DNA of 64,000 nucleotides from Brachybacterium phenoliresistens. GTDB lineage: Bacteria; Actinomycetota; Actinomycetes; Actinomycetales; Dermabacteraceae. How positions within the stretch are numbered: the first letter of the stretch is position 1; the number at the start of each line of letters is the position of its first letter. Below are positions 1 through 19,404 of the stretch, in pieces. The notes under the pieces are model-generated. The model was not told where the DNA came from and ran no database searches. It saw only the letters and a program-made list of their open reading frames with translations. The stretch covers positions 248,001 through 312,000 of the forward strand of contig NZ_KK069989.1 of NCBI RefSeq assembly GCF_000576425.1. The letters run 5' to 3'. A program made the translations under genes and the position numbers.

Positions 1-722
1 GCGTTCTGGGTCATCGCCCAGTTGATCATGAGGCCCCAGGACGGCTCCGAGGGGTTGCCGATGCCGAGGAAGGCGAGAGCGGCCTGCTGGTTGACTCCTG
101 CGGCGATGAGGCCGAGGAACAGCGGGGAGATCACTCCGAGCAGGTGGGGCATGACCTCGACGAGGATGATGCGGGCACGGGATTCGCCGACGGTGCGCAG
201 GGCGGTCGTGAAGTCCCGGCCGCGCAGGCTCATGGTCTGAGCGCGGATCTGGCGCGCGCCGCCGGACCATTCGATCCCGCCGATGACGATCGAGACGAGC
301 AGCCAGTTCGCGTTCTGGAACGCGGCGGCGACGATGAACAGCAGCGCGAATGTCGGGAAGTTTCCGAATACCAGGATCGCGCCGTTGAGGATCTTGTCCG
401 CCAGGCCGCCGGAGAACCCGGCCCATGCGCCGATCACGATGGTCAGAACCGTGCCGATGATCGCGGACGCGAATCCGACCAGCATCGAGGTCCGGGTGCC
501 GTGGAGCATCCAGGACAGGACGTCCTGTCCCTGGCTGGTGGTGCCCAGCCAGTGCGTGGAGTCGGGAGGGCCACCGGTGAGGTGCTGGTAGTCGACGTCC
601 TGGGGTGACATCGCCAGGACGGTGCTGCTGAACCAGGGCCCGAAGATCGCGACGAGGGTGAAGACCGCGATGATGGCGAGGCCGATCTGCACCTTGCCGA
701 TGAGGAGAAAGCGCTTCAGCAT
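1..722 (-). CDS. ABC transporter permease, DppC/OppC type (C-terminus beyond window)
   Basis: Inner-membrane permease of a peptide/nickel-type ABC importer, second of the usual permease pair. The minus-strand reading starts with ATG at 722 (MLKRFLLIGKVQIGLAIIAV), giving an N-terminal membrane segment and then the family pattern in which the substrate passes a periplasmic loop containing HWLGTTSQGQDV and a transmembrane block. It is open to the left edge, so about 240 residues are visible and the end is missing. The start lies one base after the stop of the upstream permease and is preceded by GGGAGG about nine bases away, so the two are co-translated. The ATPases and binding protein are not in view; substrate class (peptide versus oligosaccharide) cannot be decided from the permeases. 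Confidence 0.85.
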   Translation of the reverse strand, partial: MLKRFLLIGKVQIGLAIIAVFTLVAIFGPWFSSTVLAMSPQDVDYQHLTGGPPDSTHWLGTTSQGQDVLSWMLHGTRTSMLVGFASAIIGTVLTIVIGAWAGFSGGLADKILNGAILVFGNFPTFALLFIVAAAFQNANWLLVSIVIGGIEWSGGARQIRAQTMSLRGRDFTTALRTVGESRARIILVEVMPHLLGVISPLFLGLIAAGVNQQAALAFLGIGNPSEPSWGLMINWAMTQN

Positions 723-723
723 G

Positions 724-1848
724 TCAGTTCGCCTCCCGGGTGCGCGGATCGAGCAGGACGTAGACGGAATCCGCGATGAAGTTGAAGAGAAGGGAGGCGA
801 AGATGACCATGAGCATGACGCCCTGCATGATGGGGTAGTCGCGGGCGGCTTGCGCGCCGGTCAGGAGCGAGCCGATGCCCGGGTAGATGAACACGGTCTC
901 GGCGAGGATGACTGCGGTGAGCGCTCCGCCCATGCTCTGCGCGAGCCCGGTGAAGTTGGGCAGCAGGGCATTGCGAGCGGCGTAGCGGTTGCGGATGCGG
1001 TTCTGTGCCAGGCCCTTGGCGCGGGCGAGCTGGACGTAGTCCTCATTGACGGTCGTGATCATCATGTTGCGCATCGAGAAGAGCCAGCGCGCAAAGCCGA
1101 CGATGATCAGGGTGAAGAAGGGCAGCGCCCCGTGGTGCAGGACGGAGAGCAGGAACGACGGGCTCAGCAGATCGATGTCCAGGGAGTTGTCGTAGGCGCC
1201 TTGGTTCGGGAACCAGCCATGGGTGTAGGCGAAGTACCAGACGATCAGCAGGCCGAGCCAGAAAGCCGGGATCGAGCTGAAGAACATCGAGACCGGAGTG
1301 ACGATCGCATCGAGCCGGCGTCCGGGCTTCCAGCCGAGCCGCGCGCCGAGGTAGGTCCCGACGATCCAGCCGAGGATCGTCGAGAAGATGGCCAGATAGA
1401 GAGTCCAGGGCAGGGCCTTTCCGATCATCTCCGTGACGGTGATCGGGTAGTACTGCGCGGACACTCCGAGGTCACCCTTGAAGAGCTGCGAGATGTAATC
1501 CCAGAACTGCAGGGCGAGAGGGCGGTCGGGATCGCCATAGCGGGCCTTGATGAGGCGGGTCTGGTAGCCCGAGGGCGGTGCACCGGTCCGGTTGGTGATC
1601 TCACGGATCATCTGTGTCGCCGGATCTCCCGGCATGAATCGCGGAAGAATGAAGTTCAACAGCACGCTGGCAATGGCCACGACGGCGTAGAGCGCGAGGC
1701 GCTGACCGAGGAACGAGAGACCTGCGAGTCGCCCGGTCCACGTCCGGCGGGGACGGCGCATTTCGTCGGATCTCGTGTCAAACGGTGCGTCGGCGCCGGG
1801 CGGAGGACCCGCGGGCGCCGGAGCATCCGGAACGGCAGAACCGGTCAT
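724..1848 (-). CDS. ABC transporter permease, DppB/OppB type
   Basis: First permease of the same dipeptide-type importer. About 374 residues from ATG at 1848. A GTG three codons upstream (1857) is possible, but AAGGTGGTG sits correctly in front of the ATG. The protein has a proline/glycine-rich cytoplasmic N-terminus, a membrane segment near residue 50 (LALYAVVAIASVLLNFILP), a long extracytoplasmic loop typical of DppB, and the EAA-like cytoplasmic loop (YVQLARAKGLAQNRIRNRYA) that contacts the ATPase, followed by the ILAETVFIYPGIGSLL block. The pair with the downstream permease is standard for the family. Neighbouring GH18 enzyme on the other strand could hint at glycan or glycopeptide uptake, but that is inference only. 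Confidence 0.9.
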   Translation of the reverse strand: MTGSAVPDAPAPAGPPPGADAPFDTRSDEMRRPRRTWTGRLAGLSFLGQRLALYAVVAIASVLLNFILPRFMPGDPATQMIREITNRTGAPPSGYQTRLIKARYGDPDRPLALQFWDYISQLFKGDLGVSAQYYPITVTEMIGKALPWTLYLAIFSTILGWIVGTYLGARLGWKPGRRLDAIVTPVSMFFSSIPAFWLGLLIVWYFAYTHGWFPNQGAYDNSLDIDLLSPSFLLSVLHHGALPFFTLIIVGFARWLFSMRNMMITTVNEDYVQLARAKGLAQNRIRNRYAARNALLPNFTGLAQSMGGALTAVILAETVFIYPGIGSLLTGAQAARDYPIMQGVMLMVIFASLLFNFIADSVYVLLDPRTREAN

Positions 1849-1904
1849 GATCACCACCTTGTGAAAAGGACGCTCCGCGACTCCGGCGCAGTCGTCGTGA
1901 CTGG

Positions 1905-1922
1905 TTGTCCTGCGTCACTATA
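1905..1922 (-). promoter_or_regulatory. Possible promoter of the permease operon
   Basis: On the minus strand a TATAGT hexamer occupies 1922-1917, about 70 bases upstream of the permease start. No convincing -35 hexamer is seen at 17 bases, so this is a weak call. Confidence 0.35.
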
Positions 1923-2062
1923 GCGCTTAAGCTCAGGCGCATCGTGCGCCGCTGCCGAGGTCGACCTTCCGGGCGGCCGGGCGCGGGTGTGCGTGCCTCC
2001 CTCTGACCTGGAGGGACGGTGGAAGCGCCGGGCTCGAGCCCGGAAGTGAACGGAGGACACCG

Positions 2063-3094
2063 ATGTCAGCATCCGCATCTCGCCGCACATTCATCACCGG
2101 AGCAGGAGCCGTCGCGGCCGCGACCCTCGGCGCGGGCTCGGCCGCGGCTGCTCCGCCTGAGCACTCGCAGGGCACCGGGGCGGGGGAGGGGGTCACAGGG
2201 CGCGGAAGCATGCCCGACCATGCGCAGCGTCCGGCCCCGGCCTCCGGGAAGGTGCTGCCGGAGCTCGCCCCGCCGCTCGAGTTCGCCTACTTCCGTACGT
2301 GGCATGATCGGGCCGTGGACCCTGCGCGCCCCAACAGCTTCGCGGACGTTCCGCCGGAGATCGATGTGGTCTTCGTCTTCCCTGACTACACCCCTGACGA
2401 CAGTCCTTTCTGGGCCACGCTGCGTGACGAGTACGTCCCTCACCTGCATGCGCAGGGCACCCGGGTCGTGCGGACGGTCGATATCGGCGCGATCCTGGAC
2501 CCCGCCGTCCCGGCGACGCCGGAGGGATTCCGAGCCCACGCGGAGCATCTCGTGGCGACGCTCGTCGATGCCTGCGGGCTCGACGGGTTGGACGTCGACA
2601 TGGAGCGCACGCTGAGCGAGGCCGAGACGGCCCGCGCGAGCGGCGTGTTCCGCGAGCTCGCGCGGCTGATCGGGCCGCTCAGCGGGACGGGCAAGCTGTT
2701 CATCTACGACACGAACCGCGACGGCTCCGTGCCGCTGTTCCGGCAGGCGGCCGACTGCTTCGATTTCGTGCTCGTCCAGTCCTATGGGCGGTCGCTCTCC
2801 TCTCTGCAGGGCACCTGGGACAGCTTCGCGGGGCAGATCGACCCAGCCCAGTACCTCATCGGGTTCTCCTTCTACGAGGAGCGCTCGACGAACCTCTGGG
2901 GTGATGCCGAGGAGCCGTTCGAGACCTCGCGCGCCGCCGCGTACGCGGACTGGCAGCCGGCCGGGGAGACGAAGGGGGGAATCTTCTCGTATGCCGTGGA
3001 TCGGGACGGAGTCGCCGAGGGTGACGACGAGATCCGACGCACGGACTACAGCTGGTCGATCCGGCTCAAGGAGCGGATGCTGGCGGGGAGCTGA
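2063..3094 (+). CDS. Secreted GH18 endo-beta-N-acetylglucosaminidase-like protein
   Basis: Predicted exported glycosidase of family GH18. Residues 1-30 form a twin-arginine (Tat) signal (SRRTFITGAGA, Ala-rich h-region, AAAA cleavage zone), followed by a low-complexity linker to about residue 65. The catalytic motif DGLDVDME is at residues 174-181, giving the GH18 DxxDxDxE signature with Glu181 as likely acid/base and Asp179 for substrate-assisted catalysis. The wording LDGLDVDxE resembles EndoS-type and EndoH-type enzymes that cleave the chitobiose core of N-glycans. Length (343 aa) fits a single-domain enzyme without binding modules. GGAGG precedes the ATG. It stands alone, divergent from a peptide-type ABC importer. 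A chitinase is the main alternative, but the rest of the chitinase pattern is not evident. Confidence 0.75.
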   Translation: MSASASRRTFITGAGAVAAATLGAGSAAAAPPEHSQGTGAGEGVTGRGSMPDHAQRPAPASGKVLPELAPPLEFAYFRTWHDRAVDPARPNSFADVPPEIDVVFVFPDYTPDDSPFWATLRDEYVPHLHAQGTRVVRTVDIGAILDPAVPATPEGFRAHAEHLVATLVDACGLDGLDVDMERTLSEAETARASGVFRELARLIGPLSGTGKLFIYDTNRDGSVPLFRQAADCFDFVLVQSYGRSLSSLQGTWDSFAGQIDPAQYLIGFSFYEERSTNLWGDAEEPFETSRAAAYADWQPAGETKGGIFSYAVDRDGVAEGDDEIRRTDYSWSIRLKERMLAGS

Positions 3095-3123
3095 GCGCAT
3101 CCGACCGCCGGACGACCTACGGG

Positions 3124-3160
3124 TTGGCTGATCATGCACTGAGCTGTATATAGTTGCTCC
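3124..3160 (+). promoter_or_regulatory. argC promoter, apparently leaderless, with possible ARG-box half sites
   Basis: TATAGT at 3149-3154 would place the transcription start at about 3161, which is the A of the argC ATG; no ribosome binding site is present, so the arg mRNA is probably leaderless. A TTGGCT at 3124-3129 is a possible -35 (19-base spacer). CATGCA at 3133-3138 and TGTATA at 3145-3150 look like degenerate ArgR half sites, which would place ArgR over the promoter. The ArgR site is inferred and weak. Confidence 0.55.
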
Positions 3161-4294
3161 ATGGATGCTCAGCCCCTCGTCGGTGACTCGTCGCGCCCCC
3201 TCTCCGCCTCCGGAGGAGGGGGCGCGCGTCCCCGCGTCGCGATCGTCGGCGCCTCCGGCTACGCCGGGGGAGAGACGCTGCGCCTGCTCGCGGACCACCC
3301 GGCCCTCGAGGTCGCGACCCTGGCCGCCCACTCGAGCGCCGGGAAGCGGCTGTCCGAGGTCGCACCGCACATCGACCTGGGCCGCGACCCGGAGCTGGTC
3401 CCGTCGGACGTGGAGAACCTGCGCGGGCACGACGTCGTCGTCCTGGCCCTGCCGCACGGGCAGTCCGGTGCCCTGGCCGCGCAGCTGCGCGCGGAGGATC
3501 CGGACGTCCTCGTCGTGGACCTCGGGGCGGACCATCGGCTCGAGAGCGCCGAGGACTGGGCGGAGTACTACCGCAGCGAGCACTCGGGCACCTGGACCTA
3601 CGGCATGCCCGAGCTCCCGCTGCACGACGGCCCGGGCGGCGCCGCGCGCCAGCGGGAGCTGCTGCGCACCGCCCGCGAGATCGCCGTCCCCGGCTGCAAC
3701 GCGACCGCGGTCTCCCTCGCCCTGGTCCCGCTGGTGCGGGCGGGGCTGGTGGACCCCTCGGCCCTGGCGGCCGTCCTGCCCGTGGGGTATTCCGGGGCGG
3801 GGCGCTCGGCCAAGCAGCACCTGCTGCTCTCCGAGGCCGCCGGCGGCGCCGTGCCCTACGGCGTCGGCGGCACGCACCGGCACATCCCCGAGATCCTCCA
3901 GAACGTGCGTCGCGCCTCCGGCGTGGCGGACGCCCGGCTCACGTTCACGCCGGTCCTGGTCCCGATGAGCCGCGGCATCCTCGCCGTGGCCACGGCCCCT
4001 GCCCTCGAGGGCATCGGGCAGGACGAGGTGCTGGCCGCGCTGCACGCCGACTACGCCGACGAGCACTTCATCACCGTGCTGCCCGCGGGCTCGTTCCCCT
4101 CGACCCAGCAGGTCACCGGGGCGAACACCGTGCGCATCGGCGCCACGGTCGACCGCCGCAGCGGCGTGGTGACCGTGATCAGCGCGATCGACAACCTCGT
4201 CAAGGGCACCGCGGGCGCCGCGGTCCAGTCCCTGAACCTCGCCCTGGACCTGCCCGAGGGCACCGGACTGACCCGCACCGCCCTGGCTCCCTGA
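3161..4294 (+). CDS. argC: N-acetyl-gamma-glutamyl-phosphate reductase
   Basis: Third step of arginine synthesis: NADPH reduction of N-acetylglutamyl 5-phosphate to the semialdehyde. The Rossmann motif RVAIVGASGYAGGE begins near residue 25 and the catalytic cysteine is Cys179 in VPGCNATA; GVGGTHRHIPEI follows. A 24-residue Gly/Ser-rich N-terminal extension precedes the normal start. It is supported by the position of the promoter, whose predicted start site coincides with this ATG, although no downstream in-frame ATG replaces it before the core. First gene of argCJBDFRGH. Confidence 0.95.
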   Translation: MDAQPLVGDSSRPLSASGGGGARPRVAIVGASGYAGGETLRLLADHPALEVATLAAHSSAGKRLSEVAPHIDLGRDPELVPSDVENLRGHDVVVLALPHGQSGALAAQLRAEDPDVLVVDLGADHRLESAEDWAEYYRSEHSGTWTYGMPELPLHDGPGGAARQRELLRTAREIAVPGCNATAVSLALVPLVRAGLVDPSALAAVLPVGYSGAGRSAKQHLLLSEAAGGAVPYGVGGTHRHIPEILQNVRRASGVADARLTFTPVLVPMSRGILAVATAPALEGIGQDEVLAALHADYADEHFITVLPAGSFPSTQQVTGANTVRIGATVDRRSGVVTVISAIDNLVKGTAGAAVQSLNLALDLPEGTGLTRTALAP

Positions 4295-4344
4295 GCCCGG
4301 CCCCCGAACCCGCCGTCCCCCGCCCGTCCCCTCGGAGGAACTCC

Positions 4345-5514
4345 ATGTCCATCACCGCACCCCAGGGCTTCCGCGCCGTCGGCGTCGCCGCCGGCATCAA
4401 GGCCGCCCCGAAGCTCGATCTCGCCCTCGTCGTCAACGACGGCCCGCTGGACGTGGCCGCCGGCGTCTTCACCACCAACCGCGTGCAGGCCGCGCCGGTG
4501 GTCTGGTCCCGCCAGGCCGTGGCCGACGGCCGCGCCCGCGCGGTGATCCTCAACTCCGGCGGGGCCAACGCCTGCACCGGCCCCGAGGGCTTCGCCGACT
4601 CCCACCGCACGGCCGAGCACGTCGCCGAGCTGCTCGAGGTCTCCGCCCAGGACGTCCTGGTCGCCTCGACGGGCCTGATCGGGGAGCGCCTGCCGATGGA
4701 CGCGCTGCTCGAGGGCGCGCGCACGGCCGCGGGGGCGCTCGCCGCCGGTCCTGCGGCCGATGATTCCGCCGCCCGCGCGATCATGACCACCGACACCGTC
4801 CCGAAGCAGGCCTCCGCCACCACCGCCTCCGGCGTCGTGGTCGGCGGGATCGCCAAGGGCGCGGGCATGCTCGCCCCGCAGCTGGCGACCATGCTCGTGG
4901 TGCTGACCACCGACGCGGTGATCAGCGCGGAGGCCGCCGATGCCGCCCTGCGCGAGGCCACCCGCACCACTTTCGACCGGGTGGACTCCGATGCCTGCAT
5001 GTCCACCAACGACACGGTGCTGCTGCTGGCCTCCGGGGCGAGCGGCATCGAGCCCGGCGCCGAGGAGCTCGCCGACGCCGTCCGCGCCGTCTCCGCGGAT
5101 CTCGCCCGCCAGCTCGTGGCCGATGCCGAGGGCGCCAGCCACGACGTGCACGTCGTGGTGACCTCCGCGACCTCGGAGGCCGCGGCGCTCGCCGTCGCCC
5201 GCGAGATCGCCCGCTCCAACCTCGTCAAGGCCGCGATCTTCGGCAACGACCCCAACTGGGGGCGCATCGTCGCCGCCGCCGGCTGCGTCCCCGAGGACGT
5301 CGCCCCCTTCGACCCGGCCGCTCTCGCCGTGAGCGTGAACGGCGTGCAGGTCAGCCGGGGCGGGGGCGTCGGCGAGCCCCGCGAGAGCGTGGACATGACC
5401 CCGCGCGAGTGCCTTATCGAGGTCGACCTCGGCGCGGGCGATGCCACCGCGGACATCTGGACCAACGACCTCACCCACGACTACGTCGAAGAGAACAGCG
5501 CCTACTCCTCATGA
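4345..5514 (+). CDS. argJ: Bifunctional ornithine acetyltransferase / N-acetylglutamate synthase
   Basis: Recycles the acetyl group from N-acetylornithine to glutamate, making the pathway cyclic; may also form N-acetylglutamate from acetyl-CoA. 389 aa, normal length. The autoprocessing site is visible: [14 protein letters not shown], with Thr182 as the expected new N-terminal nucleophile of the beta chain. The C-terminal motif DPNWGRI is also present. GGAGG precedes the ATG. The stop overlaps argB by ATGA. Presence of argJ explains why no argE or separate argA is needed in this operon. Confidence 0.97.
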   Translation: MSITAPQGFRAVGVAAGIKAAPKLDLALVVNDGPLDVAAGVFTTNRVQAAPVVWSRQAVADGRARAVILNSGGANACTGPEGFADSHRTAEHVAELLEVSAQDVLVASTGLIGERLPMDALLEGARTAAGALAAGPAADDSAARAIMTTDTVPKQASATTASGVVVGGIAKGAGMLAPQLATMLVVLTTDAVISAEAADAALREATRTTFDRVDSDACMSTNDTVLLLASGASGIEPGAEELADAVRAVSADLARQLVADAEGASHDVHVVVTSATSEAAALAVAREIARSNLVKAAIFGNDPNWGRIVAAAGCVPEDVAPFDPAALAVSVNGVQVSRGGGVGEPRESVDMTPRECLIEVDLGAGDATADIWTNDLTHDYVEENSAYSS

Positions 5515-6465
5515 GCACCGACGCCTCCACGCCGCCGATGGCCGGCAAGAACCCCCTGGCCCAGCTCGACGACGCCCGCACGCAGGCGCGCGAGAAGTCC
5601 GAGGTCCTCATCGAGGCCCTGCCCTGGATGCAGCGCTTCCGCGACCGCATCGTGGTGGTGAAGTACGGCGGCAACGCCATGATCGACGACGAGCTGCGCC
5701 GCGCCTTCGCCGCGGACATGGTCTTCATGCGCTCGGCCGGGATCCATGTGGTCGTCGTCCACGGCGGCGGCCCGCAGATCACCGGCATGCTCGAGCGGGT
5801 CGGCAAGAACAGCGAGTTCCGCGGAGGGCTGCGGGTGACCGACGCCGAGACGATGGACATCGTCCGGATGGTCCTCGTGGGGCAGGTGGGGCGCGAGCTG
5901 GTGGGTCTGATCAACCAGCACGGCCCCTACGCCATCGGCATGTCCGGCGAGGACGCCCGGCTGTTCTCCGCGGTCCGCCGCGGCACCGTGGTCGACGGCG
6001 AGGACGTCGACCTCGGCCATGTGGGCGCCGTGACCGATGTGCGCCCCGGCTCCATCCGGGACCTGCTGGACGCCGGCCGCATCCCGGTGATCTCCTCGAT
6101 CGCCCCGGAGATCGGCGCCGACGGCGTCCCCACCGGCGAGGTCCTGAACATCAACGCCGATCTCGCCGCGGCCGCGATCGCGCAGGGCCTGGACGCGGAG
6201 AAGCTCGTCGTTCTCACCGACGTCGAGGGGCTGTACGCGCAGTGGCCCGACCGGTCCTCGCTGATCCACGAGATCGCGGCGGCGGAGCTGCGGGACATGC
6301 TGCCCTCGCTCACCGCCGGGATGATCCCCAAGGCCGAGGCGCTGCTGTCCGCGGTGGACGCGGGCGTGCGCACGGCCGCCATGATCGACGGCCGCATCGA
6401 GCACGCCGTGCTGCTGGAGGTCTTCACCACCGAAGGCGTGGGAACGATGGTCAGGAGGGACGACT

Positions 6466-6473
<8 letters not shown>
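5511..6473 (+). CDS. argB: Acetylglutamate kinase
   Basis: Phosphorylates N-acetylglutamate with ATP; usually the arginine-feedback step. The start at 5511 ([12 protein letters not shown]) overlaps the argJ stop by four bases. A longer open frame reaching back inside argJ is rejected because it encodes only shadow sequence. 320 aa. Key motifs: [10 protein letters not shown] (phosphate binding) near residue 44, [11 protein letters not shown] near residue 80, and a downstream [10 protein letters not shown] segment. The N-terminal ~30-residue extension, with the segment predicted to form the N-helix, is what arginine-sensitive hexameric NAGKs carry, so feedback inhibition is likely (inference). 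Confidence 0.97.
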
Positions 6474-11995
<5,522 letters not shown>

Positions 11996-12046
11996 GCGCC
12001 GGCCTGGGCGGGATCCGCGCGGACAGCGCGTGCCTGGCACAATGAC

Positions 12047-12072
12047 GGGGAGCCGATGAGCATCGGCTCCCC
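12047..12072 (+). terminator. Hairpin at the end of the arginine operon
   Basis: Perfect 11-base-pair stem: GGGGAGCCGAT (12047-12057), loop GAGC, ATCGGCTCCCC (12062-12072). No T-run follows, as is common in high-GC organisms. It lies between argH and tyrS and probably limits read-through. Confidence 0.7.
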
Positions 12073-12120
12073 GTCCCCGCATCCGGGGCTCGGCGCCCCT
12101 CCTGCAGAAGGACATGATCG

Positions 12121-13389
12121 ATGACATCCATCCTGGACGAGCTCTCCTGGCGAGGACTCGTGGTGCAGTCCACCGGGCTCGAGGCGCTCGGCACGGCACT
12201 CGCGGATGGACCGGTCAGCCTGTACTGCGGCTTCGACCCGACCGCCGCCTCCCTGCACGTCGGGCACCTGACCCAGGTGCTGACCATGCGGCGCTTCCAG
12301 CTCGCGGGGCATCGGCCCTACGCCCTGGTGGGCGGCGCGACCGGCCTCATCGGCGACCCGCGCATGTCGGGGGAGCGGGTCCTGAACGACCCCTCGATCG
12401 TGGCCGGCTGGGTCGACGGGCTGCGCGACCAGATCTCCCGCTTCCTGGACCTCGAGGGCCCCAGCGGGGTGCAGATGGTCAACAACCTCGACTGGATCGG
12501 GCAGATGAGCGCGCTCGAGTTCCTCCGGGACATGGGCAAGAACTTCCGCATGGGCACGATGCTCGCCAAGGAGACGGTCGCCCGCCGTCTCGCGAGCGAG
12601 GAGGGCATCAGCTACACCGAGTTCAGCTACCAGGTGCTGCAGGGCATCGACTTCCTCGAGCTGTACCGCCGCCACGGCGTGACGCTGCAGTACGGGGGCA
12701 ACGACCAGTGGGGCAACCTGCTCTCCGGCGTCGAGCTGATCCACAAGACGGAGGGCGTCAGCGCCCACGCCCTGACCACGCCGCTGGTCACCAAGGCCGA
12801 CGGCACCAAGTTCGGCAAGAGCGAGGGCGGCGCCGTCTGGCTCGATGCCGAGCTGACCAGCCCCTACGCCTTCCACCAGTTCTGGCTGAACGCGGCCGAT
12901 GCGGACGTTGTGAAGTACCTGCGCTACTTCACCTTCCGCGACCGGGAGGACATCGCCCGGCTCGAGGCCGCGACCGAGGCCGAGCCGCACCGGCGCGCCG
13001 CGCAGCGAGCCCTGGCCGACGACCTCACGACCCTCGTCCACGGCGAGGCCGCGACCGCGCAGGCCACCGCCGCGGCGGCCGTCCTGTTCGGCAGGGGCGA
13101 CGTGCGCGAGCTCGACGAGCCCACCGTCCTCGCCATCGGCCGGGAGCTGGGCATCGTCGACGTCGCCGGGACCACCACCCTGGCCGACGCCTTCGTCGCC
13201 ACGGGGATCCTGGAGTCCAAGGGCGCCGCACGTCGCGCCGCGAAGGAGGGCGGGCTCTCGATCAACGGCGAGAAGATCGCCGAGTCCGCCCTGGACGGGG
13301 AGGTCTCCGCGATCGGCGCGCTGCCCGGGGGGCACCTGCTCCTGCGGCGCGGCAAGAAGAACGCGGCCATGGTCCGTCGCGACGGCTGA
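12121..13389 (+). CDS. tyrS: Tyrosyl-tRNA synthetase
   Basis: Class I aminoacyl-tRNA synthetase charging tRNA-Tyr. 422 aa, bacterial TyrRS length. The HIGH motif appears as HVGH (residues 46-49) and the KMSKS loop as KFGKS (230-234). YGGNDQWGN is the tyrosine/dimer segment, and an S4 RNA-binding domain (AARRAAKEGGLSINGEKI) closes the protein. An ATG seven bases upstream (12114) is in another frame. AGAAGGA precedes the chosen start. No T-box leader is visible; the 125-base gap to argH contains only the hairpin. Confidence 0.97.
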   Translation: MTSILDELSWRGLVVQSTGLEALGTALADGPVSLYCGFDPTAASLHVGHLTQVLTMRRFQLAGHRPYALVGGATGLIGDPRMSGERVLNDPSIVAGWVDGLRDQISRFLDLEGPSGVQMVNNLDWIGQMSALEFLRDMGKNFRMGTMLAKETVARRLASEEGISYTEFSYQVLQGIDFLELYRRHGVTLQYGGNDQWGNLLSGVELIHKTEGVSAHALTTPLVTKADGTKFGKSEGGAVWLDAELTSPYAFHQFWLNAADADVVKYLRYFTFRDREDIARLEAATEAEPHRRAAQRALADDLTTLVHGEAATAQATAAAAVLFGRGDVRELDEPTVLAIGRELGIVDVAGTTTLADAFVATGILESKGAARRAAKEGGLSINGEKIAESALDGEVSAIGALPGGHLLLRRGKKNAAMVRRDG

Positions 13390-13450
13390 CCCGGTCCGGT
13401 CCGGGCGGGCATGCCCGGTCCACGGCATCCGCTCGCGGCAGCATGGCGCA

Positions 13451-13489
13451 GACGACGGCGGTCCCTCTCCTGGAGGGGCCGCCGTCGTC
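13451..13489 (+). terminator. tyrS terminator
   Basis: Long hairpin: GACGACGGCGG (13451-13461) pairs with CCGCCGTCGTC (13479-13489), and the stem continues inward through TCCCTCT/GGAGGGG with G-U pairs to a CCT loop, about 18 pairs in all. Sixty bases after the tyrS stop. Confidence 0.85.
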
Positions 13490-13713
13490 CGCATCCGGGC
13501 GGATCGAGGGGCGCTGCCGAGGCGCGCCCCGGGGGCGCGGATCCGTGCCGGCGCGCGTCCAGGGGCATCCCGGCGCGCTGTGCCGCATCCTTGTGAGGCC
13601 GACCTCAGACGTGGGTCACAGGAGCGGGAACACGGAGTTAATGTCGATGCACAAAAACTCCTGACCTGCACAGATGTCGACGGTCGGACTCCGCGGCGGG
13701 GCGACAGGGCGGT
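13490..13713. other. Intergenic DNA between tyrS terminator and rrn promoters
   Basis: No credible gene. Short open frames here lack ribosome binding sites and family features. The stretch from about 13605 becomes AT-richer towards the rrn promoters. Confidence 0.6.
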
Positions 13714-13742
13714 TTGACGCCGGTGCGCGGCGCCCGTAATGT
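13714..13742 (+). promoter_or_regulatory. rrn promoter P1
   Basis: TTGACG (13714-13719), 17-base spacer, TAATGT (13737-13742): a near-consensus housekeeping promoter about 425 bases upstream of 16S rRNA. Confidence 0.75.
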
Positions 13743-13914
13743 TTCCTCTTGTCAACGACGAGGGCGGCCAGGAAGGCCCCGAGAGATCCCCAGGATCCGA
13801 CGGGCACCGAGAGGCCGACCGAGACGGAGACCCGGCCATCTGGCCGGCCGCAGTCGCGGGACGCAGGAGGAACCTGATCGGTTCCGAGTGTGACCCAGGA
13901 CATGCGGGGCGGAG

Positions 13915-13944
13915 TTGGACCGGGCCGCGAAACACTGCTAGAGT
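13915..13944 (+). promoter_or_regulatory. rrn promoter P2
   Basis: TTGGAC (13915-13920), 18-base spacer, TAGAGT (13939-13944), about 220 bases before 16S rRNA. Tandem promoters are usual for rRNA operons. Confidence 0.7.
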
Positions 13945-14044
13945 AGTGACTCGCGTCGGAACGACGACGCAACGCCGAGCGGGAGACCGCAGGCAAGGGC
14001 CTTCGGGTCGGACCACGGATGTGGGACGGACCGGATGTGCGCGT

Positions 14045-14166
14045 GCTGTTTGAAATCTCAATAGTGTGTCTGTTTGTTGATGCCAAATGTTTTGTTTGGC
14101 AGTTGACGGATGATGTAGCAGATTAAATTTGCTAGTCGTTTGAAATTGCTAGGATTGTTTTCATTT
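14045..14166 (+). promoter_or_regulatory. rrn leader with antitermination-like segment
   Basis: AT-rich leader in an otherwise GC-rich window. It contains TTTGAAATCTCAATAGTGTG (14048-14067), which resembles the conserved antitermination segment in the 16S-23S spacer (TTCTTGAGAACTGCATAGTG at 16032-16051), and a hairpin TGCCAAA/TTTGGCA at 14081-14101. Together these are likely the boxA/boxB/boxC-like signals and processing stem of the transcript. Confidence 0.55.
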
Positions 14167-19151
<4,985 letters not shown>

Positions 19152-19270
19152 CACACGATCTGCTTGTGAAGCGTGTTCGCGTCCACTGTGTGGTTCTCGG
19201 GGAGCAACCCCTGGAACACTCGGCCCTGTGATGGGGGTGTGTGTTCTGGGGTCCAGGAGAGTCTCGTCGT

Positions 19271-19389
19271 GTTACGGCGGTCATAGCGTTGGGGAAACGC
19301 CCGGTTCCATTCCGAACCCGGTAGCTAAGCCCTTCAGCGCCGATGGTACTGCACTCGGGAGGGTGTGGGAGAGTAGGACGCCGCCGGAC
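19271..19389 (+). rRNA. rrf: 5S ribosomal RNA
   Basis: About 119 nt. Helix I is formed by TTACGGCGG (from 19272) and CCGCCGGACA near the end; the internal segments CATTCCGAACCCGG and GCCGATGGTACTGC are diagnostic 5S sequences. It lies 120 bases after 23S, completing a 16S-23S-5S operon. Ends are accurate to a few bases. Confidence 0.93.
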
Positions 19390-19404
19390 ATTCTTCTAGT
19401 ACGG

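Noticed and set aside
2066..4066. 666-codon open frame on the minus strand opposite the GH18 and argC genes
   Set aside because: Antisense shadow in GC-rich DNA; composition is Arg/Gly/Ala-rich with no family features, while the plus strand carries clear enzymes.
12001..12046. Separate tyrS promoter at CACAAT 12038
   Set aside because: No -35 at acceptable spacing; cannot be supported.
14103..14130. Third rrn promoter at TTGACG 14103
   Set aside because: Best downstream hexamer TAAATT is only 15 bases away and the position is within the leader stem region.
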